Part shown: positions 1-7,385 of the stretch, piece after piece | How the letters are laid out: every line of letters begins with the position of its first letter | Position numbering within the stretch: the first letter of the stretch is position 1 | NCBI GenBank assembly: GCA_023228995.1 | Contig: JALOAD010000014.1 | Coordinates: 1-64,000 of the forward strand | Length of the DNA: 64,000 nt | Origin: Candidatus Muiribacterium halophilum | GTDB taxonomy: Bacteria; Muiribacteriota; Muiribacteriia; Muiribacteriales; Muiribacteriaceae | Direction of reading: 5' to 3' | Translations under genes and position numbers: made by a program | The notes under the pieces: generated by a model | Databases searched by the model: none | Told to the model about the DNA's origin: nothing | What the model saw: only the letters and a program-made list of their open reading frames with translations

Positions 1-34
1 GTATTGAAGTGTTAAATAAAATTCTTTTATCCAT
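1..34 (-). CDS. 5' end of an unknown gene running off the left edge
   Basis: A minus-strand ATG at 34 opens a frame reading MDKRILFNTSI to the window edge. A sequence matching the Bacteroidota -7 element (TATATTTGCA on the minus strand, 66-57) lies 23 bases upstream, which supports a real gene start. Too little is present to name a product. Confidence 0.35.
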   Translation of the reverse strand, partial: MDKRILFNTSI

Positions 35-56
35 CTTGTTTATTTTATAATTAATG

Positions 57-66
57 TGCAAATATA
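57..66 (-). promoter_or_regulatory. Bacteroidota-type -7 element (TATATTTGCA)
   Basis: Read on the minus strand the ten bases match TAnnTTTGY. A TTG lies 16 bases upstream (83-85), shorter than the usual 19, so the -33 match is weak. It would drive the partial gene starting at 34. Confidence 0.35.
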
Positions 67-150
67 CAACTTTTATAGTTAACAATAAAATAATTAACAA
101 TTATTAATATTTTCTATTACCTGGTGTGTTTTTACAAGTCCCTTAAAAAG

Positions 151-184
151 TTATCATTTGATATAAAATCATATCAAATGATAA
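151..184. promoter_or_regulatory. Perfect 14-bp inverted repeat (operator, hairpin or IS end)
   Basis: TTATCATTTGATAT (151-164) and its exact reverse complement (171-184) flank a 6-base spacer. Each arm contains TATCA and TGATA half-sites, so the pattern occurs four times. On the minus strand the palindrome sits directly downstream of a promoter-like sequence and is followed by C and five T (149-145). It could be an operator, the terminator of a very short RNA, or the subterminal hairpin of the TnpB element. Confidence 0.55.
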
Positions 185-189
185 CAGTA

Positions 190-222
190 TGCAAATATAC
201 AATAAATAATTGAAATAAGCAA
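190..222 (-). promoter_or_regulatory. Bacteroidota-type promoter, minus strand
   Basis: On the minus strand a TTG (222-220) is followed after 20 bases by TATATTTGCA (199-190). The predicted transcription start falls at the edge of the perfect palindrome at 151-184, so the site may be controlled by a DNA-binding dimer. Confidence 0.4.
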
Positions 223-264
223 ATAAGAAGTTAAAATAGAGAATAAATATTTAATATATAGTTT

Positions 265-1554
265 ATGGATTTAGTTAAAAAAGAGATAATAGATAAGAAA
301 CACCCATTATATAATGAGTGTGATGAGTTATCTTTTTTAAGTAAAAATCTTTATAATTCAATACTTTATGTAATAAGACAGCATCATTTTGAAACCAGTA
401 AAATGTTAAATAACCCATATCCAATAATTAAACATTTACCAGATTATAAAGCTTTACCAGCTAAGGTTGGTAATCAAATACTTATGTTAGTCTTGAAAAA
501 CTATAAATCTTTCTTTAGATTAAAAGATAAAGGTTATAAAAATGCTAAAATACCTGGCTATCTCGATAAGTTTGATGGTAGATTTATAGTCACTTATGAA
601 AAAGGATCTATAAATAAAAAAGATTTTAAGAAAACTAAAAGAATCAAACTTTCAATGACTAATATATGGTTAGATCCACATGACATACCTGTAGATAGCA
701 TAAAACAAGTTAGGATTGTGCCTAGAAATAATCAATACATAATTGAAACAGTTTACTATATTAAAGATGTAGAGATGTTAGAATATAATGATAGAGTAGC
801 AGCGATAGATTTAGGTGTAAATAACTTAATGACAGTTAGTTATAATAACCCAGATTCTAAACCTTTTATAATAAATGGTAAACCAGTTAAATCTATAAAT
901 CAATATAGCAATAAATTAATAGCAAAAGAACAAGAAAAAATAGATAATCATAATAACAGATGTAAAGAATACACAAACTACAAGAAAAGCTTAAACAAAA
1001 CTAAAAGTAAACAGAAAAGAAGAGTCCTTAAAGATAACTTAAAATACAAACCTATACAAAAAACAAATAAAAAGAGTAAAATATACAATAAAAGAGAAAA
1101 CAAGTTAAACGATTATATACATAAATCAACTAGATTAGTAGTGAATCAATTAGTTTCAAATAATATCCATACATTAGTTATAGGATATAATAAAGGATGG
1201 AAACAAGACATTAAGATCGGTAAAGTAAATAATCAAAAATTCGTTAACATACCTTATATGAAAATTAAAGACCAGCTTATTTATAAATGTGCTTTGAAAG
1301 GCATAAATGTTATAATTAACGAAGAAAGCTATACAAGTAAATGTTCATTTTTAGATAATGAACCAGTTAAAAAACACAAAACCTATAAAGGACAAAGAAT
1401 TTGTAGAGGTCTTTTTAGAACATCTTCTGGTAAATTAATCAATGCTGACTTGAATGGTTCATTAAATATCCTTAAAAAAGCAGTCCCAAAAGCATTTAAC
1501 AATGGGATAGAGGGTTTAGCAGTTAACCCAGTAAGAATTAATACAAATAGATAA
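265..1554 (+). CDS. tnpB: TnpB-like RNA-guided nuclease of an IS200/IS605-type element
   Basis: A 429-residue TnpB. In this family the protein is an omega-RNA-guided nuclease that helps retain the transposon. The RuvC-I aspartate is in AAIDLGVNNL (D182) and the RuvC-III aspartate in INADLNGSLNI (D395). At the usual RuvC-II position (LVIGYNKGW, about 307) glycine stands where glutamate is expected, and the likely replacement is in NEESYTSKCSFLD (E353/E354), a rearrangement known in some TnpB lineages. The zinc-finger region keeps only C360 and C380, not four cysteines. No TnpA is nearby, so mobility would need a transposase supplied in trans. It is a stand-alone gene with no clear operon partner. 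Confidence 0.9.
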   Translation: MDLVKKEIIDKKHPLYNECDELSFLSKNLYNSILYVIRQHHFETSKMLNNPYPIIKHLPDYKALPAKVGNQILMLVLKNYKSFFRLKDKGYKNAKIPGYLDKFDGRFIVTYEKGSINKKDFKKTKRIKLSMTNIWLDPHDIPVDSIKQVRIVPRNNQYIIETVYYIKDVEMLEYNDRVAAIDLGVNNLMTVSYNNPDSKPFIINGKPVKSINQYSNKLIAKEQEKIDNHNNRCKEYTNYKKSLNKTKSKQKRRVLKDNLKYKPIQKTNKKSKIYNKRENKLNDYIHKSTRLVVNQLVSNNIHTLVIGYNKGWKQDIKIGKVNNQKFVNIPYMKIKDQLIYKCALKGINVIINEESYTSKCSFLDNEPVKKHKTYKGQRICRGLFRTSSGKLINADLNGSLNILKKAVPKAFNNGIEGLAVNPVRINTNR

Positions 1555-1675
1555 ATATATCTAAATCAAACAATATTAAATGATTTTGTTAATATTTGAT
1601 ATTAATTGATAGTATTTCTAATTCAAATATGTAACTGTCTATCTATATTTTTATTAAATTGTTGTATATTCATAT

Positions 1676-1708
1676 TGCAAATATATAACTATTTAGCAAA
1701 CTAAACAA
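1676..1708 (-). promoter_or_regulatory. Bacteroidota-type promoter antisense to tnpB
   Basis: On the minus strand TTG (1708-1706), 20 bases, then TATATTTGCA (1685-1676). Almost directly downstream is a short minus-strand frame, MNIQQFNKNIDRQLHI, then a stop. It may be the start of a gene cut off by insertion of the TnpB element, or an antisense promoter. Confidence 0.35.
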
Positions 1709-1712
1709 GTTA

Positions 1713-1726
1713 TTTTTTATATATAG
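1713..1726 (+). promoter_or_regulatory. Candidate phage promoter (TTTTTTATATATAG)
   Basis: The same 14 bases occur at 5207-5220 and 10282-10295, each time upstream of a plus-strand gene. This copy ends 19 bases before the start at 1746. By analogy with T4 late promoters (TATAAATA) it may be a phage-specific -10 element. Confidence 0.4.
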
Positions 1727-1745
1727 GATAAATATATTTTATAAA

Positions 1746-2723
1746 ATGAAAGTTAAACATAAATTATTATCTGATTATCAATACATTACCAGTGATAAGA
1801 AAATATTTATAATTAAAACAAATACAATACTTGAAGATTATTGTTTTAAGGCAAAGGGTGAAAATATTTATATTGATAGAGATATTATAGATGCAAATCC
1901 AGAAATATTCCAAATTATAGATTGGAAAATGGAGTTATTAGTATGGTTAAAAGCAAATAAAATTCCACAACCATCAGTCATGTCTAAAAAATTAATACCT
2001 TTTATAGATGAAATGGTCATATCTGCTATGACACCTATAAATAATTCTTCTATATCAACTGATATAAATCTTTTACAAGAAGTAAATGATAAAGAAATCA
2101 AGATTATTAATCTTAAGAAAGAATTAGATTATAAAGAATCTGATTTGACTCTAAGAGAAAAACGTATCAAAGATGTTGAAGATGAAATTTCAATAAGATT
2201 AAATATGATCGAGAAAAGGGAAGATGATTATAAACTTAATTTAGAACAACTTAGCATCAAAGATGATGAAATAAGAGATAAACTTAAAGAATTAAGTGCT
2301 AAAGAAATTGAACTCAATCGTAAAAACAATGAAATCAATGAAAGGGAAAGAGAAATTAGTAACAATGTATTATTATCTACCCAAGATATAGATAATAAGT
2401 ATAAGGGATTGCAAGATAAGATAAATAAAGATATGCTTGCTTTGAAAAATAAAGAACAAGAAATAGAGAGTAGATTTACCGAATTGAAGGAGATTGAAAC
2501 TAAAATTGAAAGTAATAAAGACAAAAATATTAATATTAAAGAAAAATTATACCAAGAACTTAAATATGAACTAATGGGAGTTGAAAGTGATATAACTAAT
2601 TTATATAAAATTTCAAATGCTTTGAAAAACTTTAACCATCCTATTATTTTAGATGCTGCTATGGAACTAATTTCTTGTATAGATAAACTTAAAAAAAGAA
2701 TTGATAATAATAAGTTTAGATAA
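1746..2723 (+). CDS. Coiled-coil protein of unknown function
   Basis: 325 residues. The first 95 or so form a compact domain with the stretch IDWKMELLVWLKANKIP. Residues 105-260 are a long charged heptad-rich coiled coil, rich in K, E, I and L, for example LSAKEIELNRKNNEINERER. A short C-terminal helical part ends the protein. No signal peptide or membrane segment is seen. It is followed 14 bases later by the HExxH gene, so the two are probably co-transcribed. The family is not recognised; a structural or scaffold role is possible but unproven. Confidence 0.75.
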   Translation: MKVKHKLLSDYQYITSDKKIFIIKTNTILEDYCFKAKGENIYIDRDIIDANPEIFQIIDWKMELLVWLKANKIPQPSVMSKKLIPFIDEMVISAMTPINNSSISTDINLLQEVNDKEIKIINLKKELDYKESDLTLREKRIKDVEDEISIRLNMIEKREDDYKLNLEQLSIKDDEIRDKLKELSAKEIELNRKNNEINEREREISNNVLLSTQDIDNKYKGLQDKINKDMLALKNKEQEIESRFTELKEIETKIESNKDKNINIKEKLYQELKYELMGVESDITNLYKISNALKNFNHPIILDAAMELISCIDKLKKRIDNNKFR

Positions 2724-2737
2724 TTTATATATAGTAA

Positions 2738-3811
2738 ATGATATATATTAAAGAGTTTAATGAATTTATAATTGAAGAAGTTGGTGTGAAATTTTCAAAA
2801 ACTATATTTGAAAAATTATATGAACTTGTGGTTTCAGATATCGAATCTGTCAAAAATAATAAAAATGATATTAATTTACCACTTAGAAATATTAATATTG
2901 ATTGTAATATCACTGAAATTTTATATGATAAGCCAGTGATTAAATTGGGAGCTTGGTTAATATATCACTTATTGAATAAAGATTATAATACTTTATTGGA
3001 AAATAAACTTAATAAAATATTAGAGGATAGAAATTTTGAAGATCTGGAAATAGGTAACATAAAGACCATATTAAAGTACAACCCTTATTATAAAGAAGAT
3101 GATTTTGCAGCATCACTATTTTATAGACTAGAATATAATAATCTTTATGATGTAATGAATTCTTTTAGAATTGAAATTAATATACATGAATTAATTCAAA
3201 ACTCAGTAGAAAAAACTTCAATAGAACATGAACTAATTCATTTGACACAAAAGATAAATGGATTTTGTCTATCTATTGGTGAAAAATTATTAAAGTGTGA
3301 TGATATAAATAAAGAAACAATAGATGATATATTAAAAACTTCATGGGATAATGAAAAATTATTCGGTGGTCCTAAGACTAAAACATATGTTACACCAGTA
3401 GAATGGAAACATAAAAAAGTGAAAATGATAGATAGAGATAAAAATCTGGATCCAAGTATAGTAACATATCTTTTAGATGATACTGAATACCAAAATTGGA
3501 TTAATGATAAAGTGAATAAAATTGTGGATAATTTTATTAATTTAGGATTCAAATATAAAAAAGATATTATAAGTAATCTTAGAAAATATAATGACAAGAA
3601 AAGAGCAGAAGAACTTGATAAAGTAGTTATTGATATATCCAAATATATACTTGGTGGTGAAGTAAAATATAGTGATGGGATTAAACATGAAGAAGCTGAC
3701 AATTATATTAAATTTATTAGACCTTATAGAAAAGAAGTAGATAAAGATATAATGAATTTAATTAGGAAAAAACTTCAAGATATGATAAATAACAAAAAGG
3801 CTCAATTATAA
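2738..3811 (+). CDS. Putative HExxH zinc metalloprotease-like protein with capsid-targeting-like N-terminus
   Basis: 357 residues. HELIH at 164-168 fits the HExxH zinc-binding motif of zincin peptidases; a third zinc ligand is not obvious. The N-terminus MIYIKEFNE matches the short leader shared by many proteins here and resembles the T4 capsid-targeting sequence, suggesting packaging into the virion and injection. The rest is lysine-rich and helical. The gene ends at a strong bidirectional terminator shared with the convergent topoisomerase gene. The protease assignment rests on one short motif. Confidence 0.6.
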   Translation: MIYIKEFNEFIIEEVGVKFSKTIFEKLYELVVSDIESVKNNKNDINLPLRNINIDCNITEILYDKPVIKLGAWLIYHLLNKDYNTLLENKLNKILEDRNFEDLEIGNIKTILKYNPYYKEDDFAASLFYRLEYNNLYDVMNSFRIEINIHELIQNSVEKTSIEHELIHLTQKINGFCLSIGEKLLKCDDINKETIDDILKTSWDNEKLFGGPKTKTYVTPVEWKHKKVKMIDRDKNLDPSIVTYLLDDTEYQNWINDKVNKIVDNFINLGFKYKKDIISNLRKYNDKKRAEELDKVVIDISKYILGGEVKYSDGIKHEEADNYIKFIRPYRKEVDKDIMNLIRKKLQDMINNKKAQL

Positions 3812-3827
3812 GAGCCTTTTTTATTTT
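3794..3827. terminator. Bidirectional intrinsic terminator
   Basis: AAAAAGGCTC (3794-3803) pairs with GAGCCTTTTT (3812-3821) across an 8-base loop, with A and T tracts on both sides. It lies between convergent genes. Confidence 0.85.
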
Positions 3828-3837
3828 TGATTATAAT

Positions 3838-5178
3838 CTATTTATATTTCTTTTTTAATTCTGCCAAATCAGTTAGATACATATCTTTTGGATCAGTAGC
3901 TTTTATTATAACTATTTCTTCTTTTTTATTTTTATAATCTTCTTTAAGCTTATCATATAATTCCTTAGTAAGACTATATATAGGTAATCTTAATAAGTAA
4001 TCATAAGAGTTATCTATTTTATCTAATTTCAGAGTTTCAATACTTTCTATGATTTTTGTTTTTGGTATATTATTTATTACTATCTTTTTATCAATAATGG
4101 CTTTTATAAATTTACCTTTATTAGATAATAATTTTAATTCTTTATTCATTTTATCTAATAGATGTTGTTTTCTTATGTCATAATATTTTAATCTAAAATC
4201 AACAAAGTATTTAATTATATCAATAGTATTTTCAAATATTTTTAATTTTCCATTTTCATCTAATGTTGAGAATATTTCAGTTGAAGTTTCTTCTAATTTT
4301 AACAATTTTATTAATTGATCATTATCCATTTTTTCTAATTCAGCTCGTGCAAATTTTAATGTGTAATCTATATTGTCTTTACAATTATCATCATAACTCA
4401 CAATTACTTTATCATCTACTAATTTATCCAAATACTCTTCATATTTCTCATATGTTATAGATGGTGGTAATTCTGTTATTCTTATAGTAGTTGTATTTAC
4501 CTTAGTATATTTACCTCTTATATACCATTTTTTATTATTAGTGGTGTCTTGTATATAATCCCCTGTAAATCCAATTAAACTTGGTTTAATATCAGTTATT
4601 TTCTTATTGTTTAGAACTTTCTGAGTAGCATCTATTATAGATTTTATATCTCTATTTAATATATTAGATGCAAAACCTACTGCAATTCCAGAAGAACCAT
4701 TTAATAAAATAGTTGGTATGATTGGTAGGAAATATTCTGGTTCAATTGGTTCACCTTCTTCTATTTTATATTTCAATAATTCAAAATCTTTATATATCAA
4801 CCTAAAATTTTCTGTTAATTTAGTGCTAATATAACGAGCTGCTCCAGCTTGTGGTGATCTTAAAGATCCAAATTGCCCTATTTCTTCAAGTAATGGTGCA
4901 TTGTTCTTAAATTTTTGTGCCATATTAACAATAGCTGAACCAAGACTAGTATCTGAGTGGTGATAAAAGCAATCAGAGGCTACTTTTCCTGCCAATTGAA
5001 ATATTTTTAGTGGTTTTTCATTTCCAGATTTCCATAATAGATTTGCTGTATGTATAATTTTTCTATTTACTGGCTTAAATCCATCTATACAAGAAGCTAA
5101 AGCTCTACCTTCTATGACATACATAGCAAACTCTTTATATTCATTAGATAAAAATTCTGTTATTGTTTTTTCATTCAT
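3838..5178 (-). CDS. 52: DNA topoisomerase II medium subunit (T4 gp52-like, GyrA/ParC type)
   Basis: 446 residues, close to the T4 gp52 length. This subunit cuts and rejoins both DNA strands through a tyrosine and works with the ATPase subunit encoded at 5382. The catalytic tyrosine is Y116 in AARYISTKL, preceded by FGSLRSPQAGA. The winged-helix region near the N-terminus (FKPVNRKIIHTANLLW) and the tower region (IPTILLNGSSGIAVGFASNI) are typical. It lacks the GyrA C-terminal wrapping domain, as in T4. It is divergent from the large-subunit gene across a 203-base gap. Confidence 0.93.
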   Translation of the reverse strand: MNEKTITEFLSNEYKEFAMYVIEGRALASCIDGFKPVNRKIIHTANLLWKSGNEKPLKIFQLAGKVASDCFYHHSDTSLGSAIVNMAQKFKNNAPLLEEIGQFGSLRSPQAGAARYISTKLTENFRLIYKDFELLKYKIEEGEPIEPEYFLPIIPTILLNGSSGIAVGFASNILNRDIKSIIDATQKVLNNKKITDIKPSLIGFTGDYIQDTTNNKKWYIRGKYTKVNTTTIRITELPPSITYEKYEEYLDKLVDDKVIVSYDDNCKDNIDYTLKFARAELEKMDNDQLIKLLKLEETSTEIFSTLDENGKLKIFENTIDIIKYFVDFRLKYYDIRKQHLLDKMNKELKLLSNKGKFIKAIIDKKIVINNIPKTKIIESIETLKLDKIDNSYDYLLRLPIYSLTKELYDKLKEDYKNKKEEIVIIKATDPKDMYLTDLAELKKKYK

Positions 5179-5206
5179 TTTTATTATATTTCTTTTTAAT
5201 CCTTTG

Positions 5207-5220
5207 TTTTTTATATATAG
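5207..5220 (+). promoter_or_regulatory. Candidate phage promoter (TTTTTTATATATAG)
   Basis: Identical to the copies at 1713 and 10282. It would give a 160-base leader for the topoisomerase large-subunit gene. That leader has only very short frames (for example 26 codons from about 5264), none convincing. Confidence 0.4.
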
Positions 5221-5381
5221 AAAAAATAATATTAAAAATATAATAAAAGATTATAAAGGTTTCAATGAAGAGTTTATTAAATCTGAATTGGCATCTTAAA
5301 GAATTACCAGATTATTACATAAGAATGAAAAAAAATGAAAAATAATAAAACAAAATAGATAAATTAAATATATAAAAAACT

Positions 5382-7127
5382 ATGAGTAAAAAGATAGAAG
5401 ATAAATATAAAGTATTAGATCATTTAGAACATGTATTACATAGACCAGCAAGTTATTTAGGTTCAAACCAACCTAATACTTCTAATAAATATGTTTTAGA
5501 AAATGGTAAGATGGTATTAAAGAAGGTAACTATAATACCTTCTTTTTTGAAAATATTTGATGAAATTATAACCAACTCTGTAGATGAAGGCAAGAGAAAA
5601 GAATCAAAATTAAACATTATTAAAGTAACTATTAAAAACAATAAAATTACAATATGGGATAATGGTGGAATTGAAGTAGTTATACATAAAGAATATAATA
5701 AATATGTTCCAGAAATTATATTTGGAACTTTAATGTCTGGTTCTAATTATGATGATGATGATGAGAGAATAGTAGCTGGTACTAATGGTTATGGTTCTAA
5801 GATTTCAAATATTTTTTCAAAAGAATTTAAGATTAGTACATGTGATGGTATAAATCAATTTACTCAAGTATTTGCTAATAATATGCATAAAAGATCTAAA
5901 CCAGTTATAAAAGCAAACAATAAAAATCATACTGAAATATCATATATTCCAGATTATGAAAGATTTGGATTAGTAGGTATAGATGATGATCATTTCAAAA
6001 TGATTGAAAAAAGAGTTTATGATTTGGCTGCATGTAATACAAAATTGAAGATATATTTCAATGGAAAACTTATTAATTTTAAGTCTTTTGAGGATTATAT
6101 TAATTGTTATGTAGATAATTGTTTTTATGAAACTAAAAAAGATAAATCATGGTCAATTGGTATAGCATTATCAAATAATGGGTTTCAGCAAGTTAGTTTT
6201 GCTAATTCAACTGATACATATGATGGTGGAACACATGTTGATTATGTATTAAATCAAATAATAGTTCAAATGAGAGATTTCTTTCAGAAAAAACATAAAA
6301 TAGATATTAAACCATCTGAACTAAAAAATCATATGTTTTTATTCTTAAATTCAACTATAGTTAATCCTTCCTTTTCATCACAAACCAAAGAAAAATTAAT
6401 AACTGAAATTAAAGATTTTGGTAATACATTTGAAATATCTAATAAATTAGTTAATTCTATTTTGAAATCTGAAATAGTAAATTCTATATTAGATTGGGTT
6501 CAACAGAAAAAAACAGCTGATGATTCAAAATTACAAAGAGATCTTAATAAAAAATTATCTAAAATTAAAGTAGAAAAATTAATTGATGCAAAGGGTAAAA
6601 ACAGAAGTGCTTGTAGTTTAGGTCTTTATGAAGGTGATTGTTTACATGAGGATACTAATATTAGAGTTATTAGGGAAGGTGATATTGTTGATATACCAAT
6701 AAAGAAAGTTAATACAGATGATTTGGTTATAACACATAATAATAGAATATCTAATATTTATGCTTTGTCAAAAAAAATAAAATATAAATCAATCATTAAA
6801 ATTAAAGATGATGAAATAATTTGTAGTAAAGAGCATAAATGGTTTATATATGATGTTGTGATGAATAAATTTTATTTTGAGAAAACTAAGAATATAGATA
6901 AACATAAACATAAACTTGTTAAAAATTATTTAGCTTTTACATCAGCACTTTTAATTATAGATTCAATTGATCTATATAATATTAAATTATCAAGTGGTGA
7001 GATGATTGTTACTAACCCTGAACATAAGTTTGCTATATATGATAAAGAGAATAATATATTTGAATTGAAATCTACAAGTGAAATAGATCCTAATATACAT
7101 TTTTTAGTCAATACCTTCAAATTGTAG
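5382..7127 (+). CDS. 39: DNA topoisomerase II large subunit (T4 gp39-like), ending in an intein N-terminal half
   Basis: 581 residues. Residues 1-419 are a GyrB/ParE-type ATPase and transducer: EIITNSVDEG with N65, IWDNGG at 92-96, a glycine-rich lid GTNGYGSKISNIF near 131-145, and the ATP-contacting lysine loop SQTKEK. The frame reaches CSLGLYEGD, where TOPRIM domains normally read EGDSA, but continues as CLHEDTNIRVIREGDIVDIP from C420. This is intein block A. Two block-B-like segments follow (CSKEHKW, then TNPEHKF) and the gene stops. No C-terminal intein half, TOPRIM or C-terminal extein is present here. Either a split intein joins it to a second gene outside the window, or the gene is broken. 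Confidence 0.9.
   Translation: MSKKIEDKYKVLDHLEHVLHRPASYLGSNQPNTSNKYVLENGKMVLKKVTIIPSFLKIFDEIITNSVDEGKRKESKLNIIKVTIKNNKITIWDNGGIEVVIHKEYNKYVPEIIFGTLMSGSNYDDDDERIVAGTNGYGSKISNIFSKEFKISTCDGINQFTQVFANNMHKRSKPVIKANNKNHTEISYIPDYERFGLVGIDDDHFKMIEKRVYDLAACNTKLKIYFNGKLINFKSFEDYINCYVDNCFYETKKDKSWSIGIALSNNGFQQVSFANSTDTYDGGTHVDYVLNQIIVQMRDFFQKKHKIDIKPSELKNHMFLFLNSTIVNPSFSSQTKEKLITEIKDFGNTFEISNKLVNSILKSEIVNSILDWVQQKKTADDSKLQRDLNKKLSKIKVEKLIDAKGKNRSACSLGLYEGDCLHEDTNIRVIREGDIVDIPIKKVNTDDLVITHNNRISNIYALSKKIKYKSIIKIKDDEIICSKEHKWFIYDVVMNKFYFEKTKNIDKHKHKLVKNYLAFTSALLIIDSIDLYNIKLSSGEMIVTNPEHKFAIYDKENNIFELKSTSEIDPNIHFLVNTFKL
6639..7124 (+). other. Intein (Hint) N-terminal segment in the topoisomerase large subunit
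   Basis: About 162 residues from C420. The first 95 fit an intein N-half: cysteine nucleophile, DTNI, GDIV, then an x-EH-x block B. The next 65 residues look like a second block-B copy (YNIKLSSGEMIVTNPEHKF), so the domain seems partly duplicated. Block F/G ending in HN is absent. The insertion point is the TOPRIM EGD|S motif. Confidence 0.8.
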
Positions 7128-7135
7128 TATTTTTA

Positions 7136-7258
7136 TCATTTATAGAGTGTTTTTATTGATCCAGTATATTCAAATAAATCATAATTAAATTTATCATCAT
7201 GAATTGTTCTTGCTTTTTTAACAAATGTTTCTTTATCATAAACTTTAATTTTTTCCAT
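7136..7258 (-). pseudogene. N-terminal remnant of a homing-endonuclease-type protein
   Basis: From an ATG at 7258 the minus strand encodes 40 residues, MEKIKVYDKETFVKKARTIH followed by DDKFNYDLFEYTGSIKT. This fits the repeated FxxKAxxxHxxKYDYxxxxYxxxKT motif found at the N-terminus of many Vsr-like homing endonucleases and related DNA-binding proteins. The nuclease part is missing. It sits directly after the intein half, where a homing endonuclease would be expected. The same frame is open back to 7342. Confidence 0.55.
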
Positions 7259-7385
7259 ATAAAAAGTATTTTCTTTTATATAAAAAATTTCAATCTCTCT
7301 TGATATTATTTTTGATATTTTAAGAGACAAGAAATGAAACAATAACTTTTTCAGTATTTTTCATATAATAAATAAAAAACTAAAT

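Larger units (their letters stand above)
1555..1745 (+). other. TnpB 3' flank, possible omega-RNA and right-end region
   Basis: In TnpB elements the guide RNA usually comes from the 3' end of tnpB and the element's right end. Here there is a hairpin with arms AATATTAA (1572-1579) and TTAATATT (1589-1596), and a second copy of the TGCAAATATA element at 1676-1685. The exact element boundary cannot be set from one copy. Confidence 0.3.

Noticed and set aside
5114-5299. A 61-residue plus-strand frame between the topoisomerase genes
   Set aside because: Most of it is antisense to the gp52-like gene and the rest is low complexity. No start signal.
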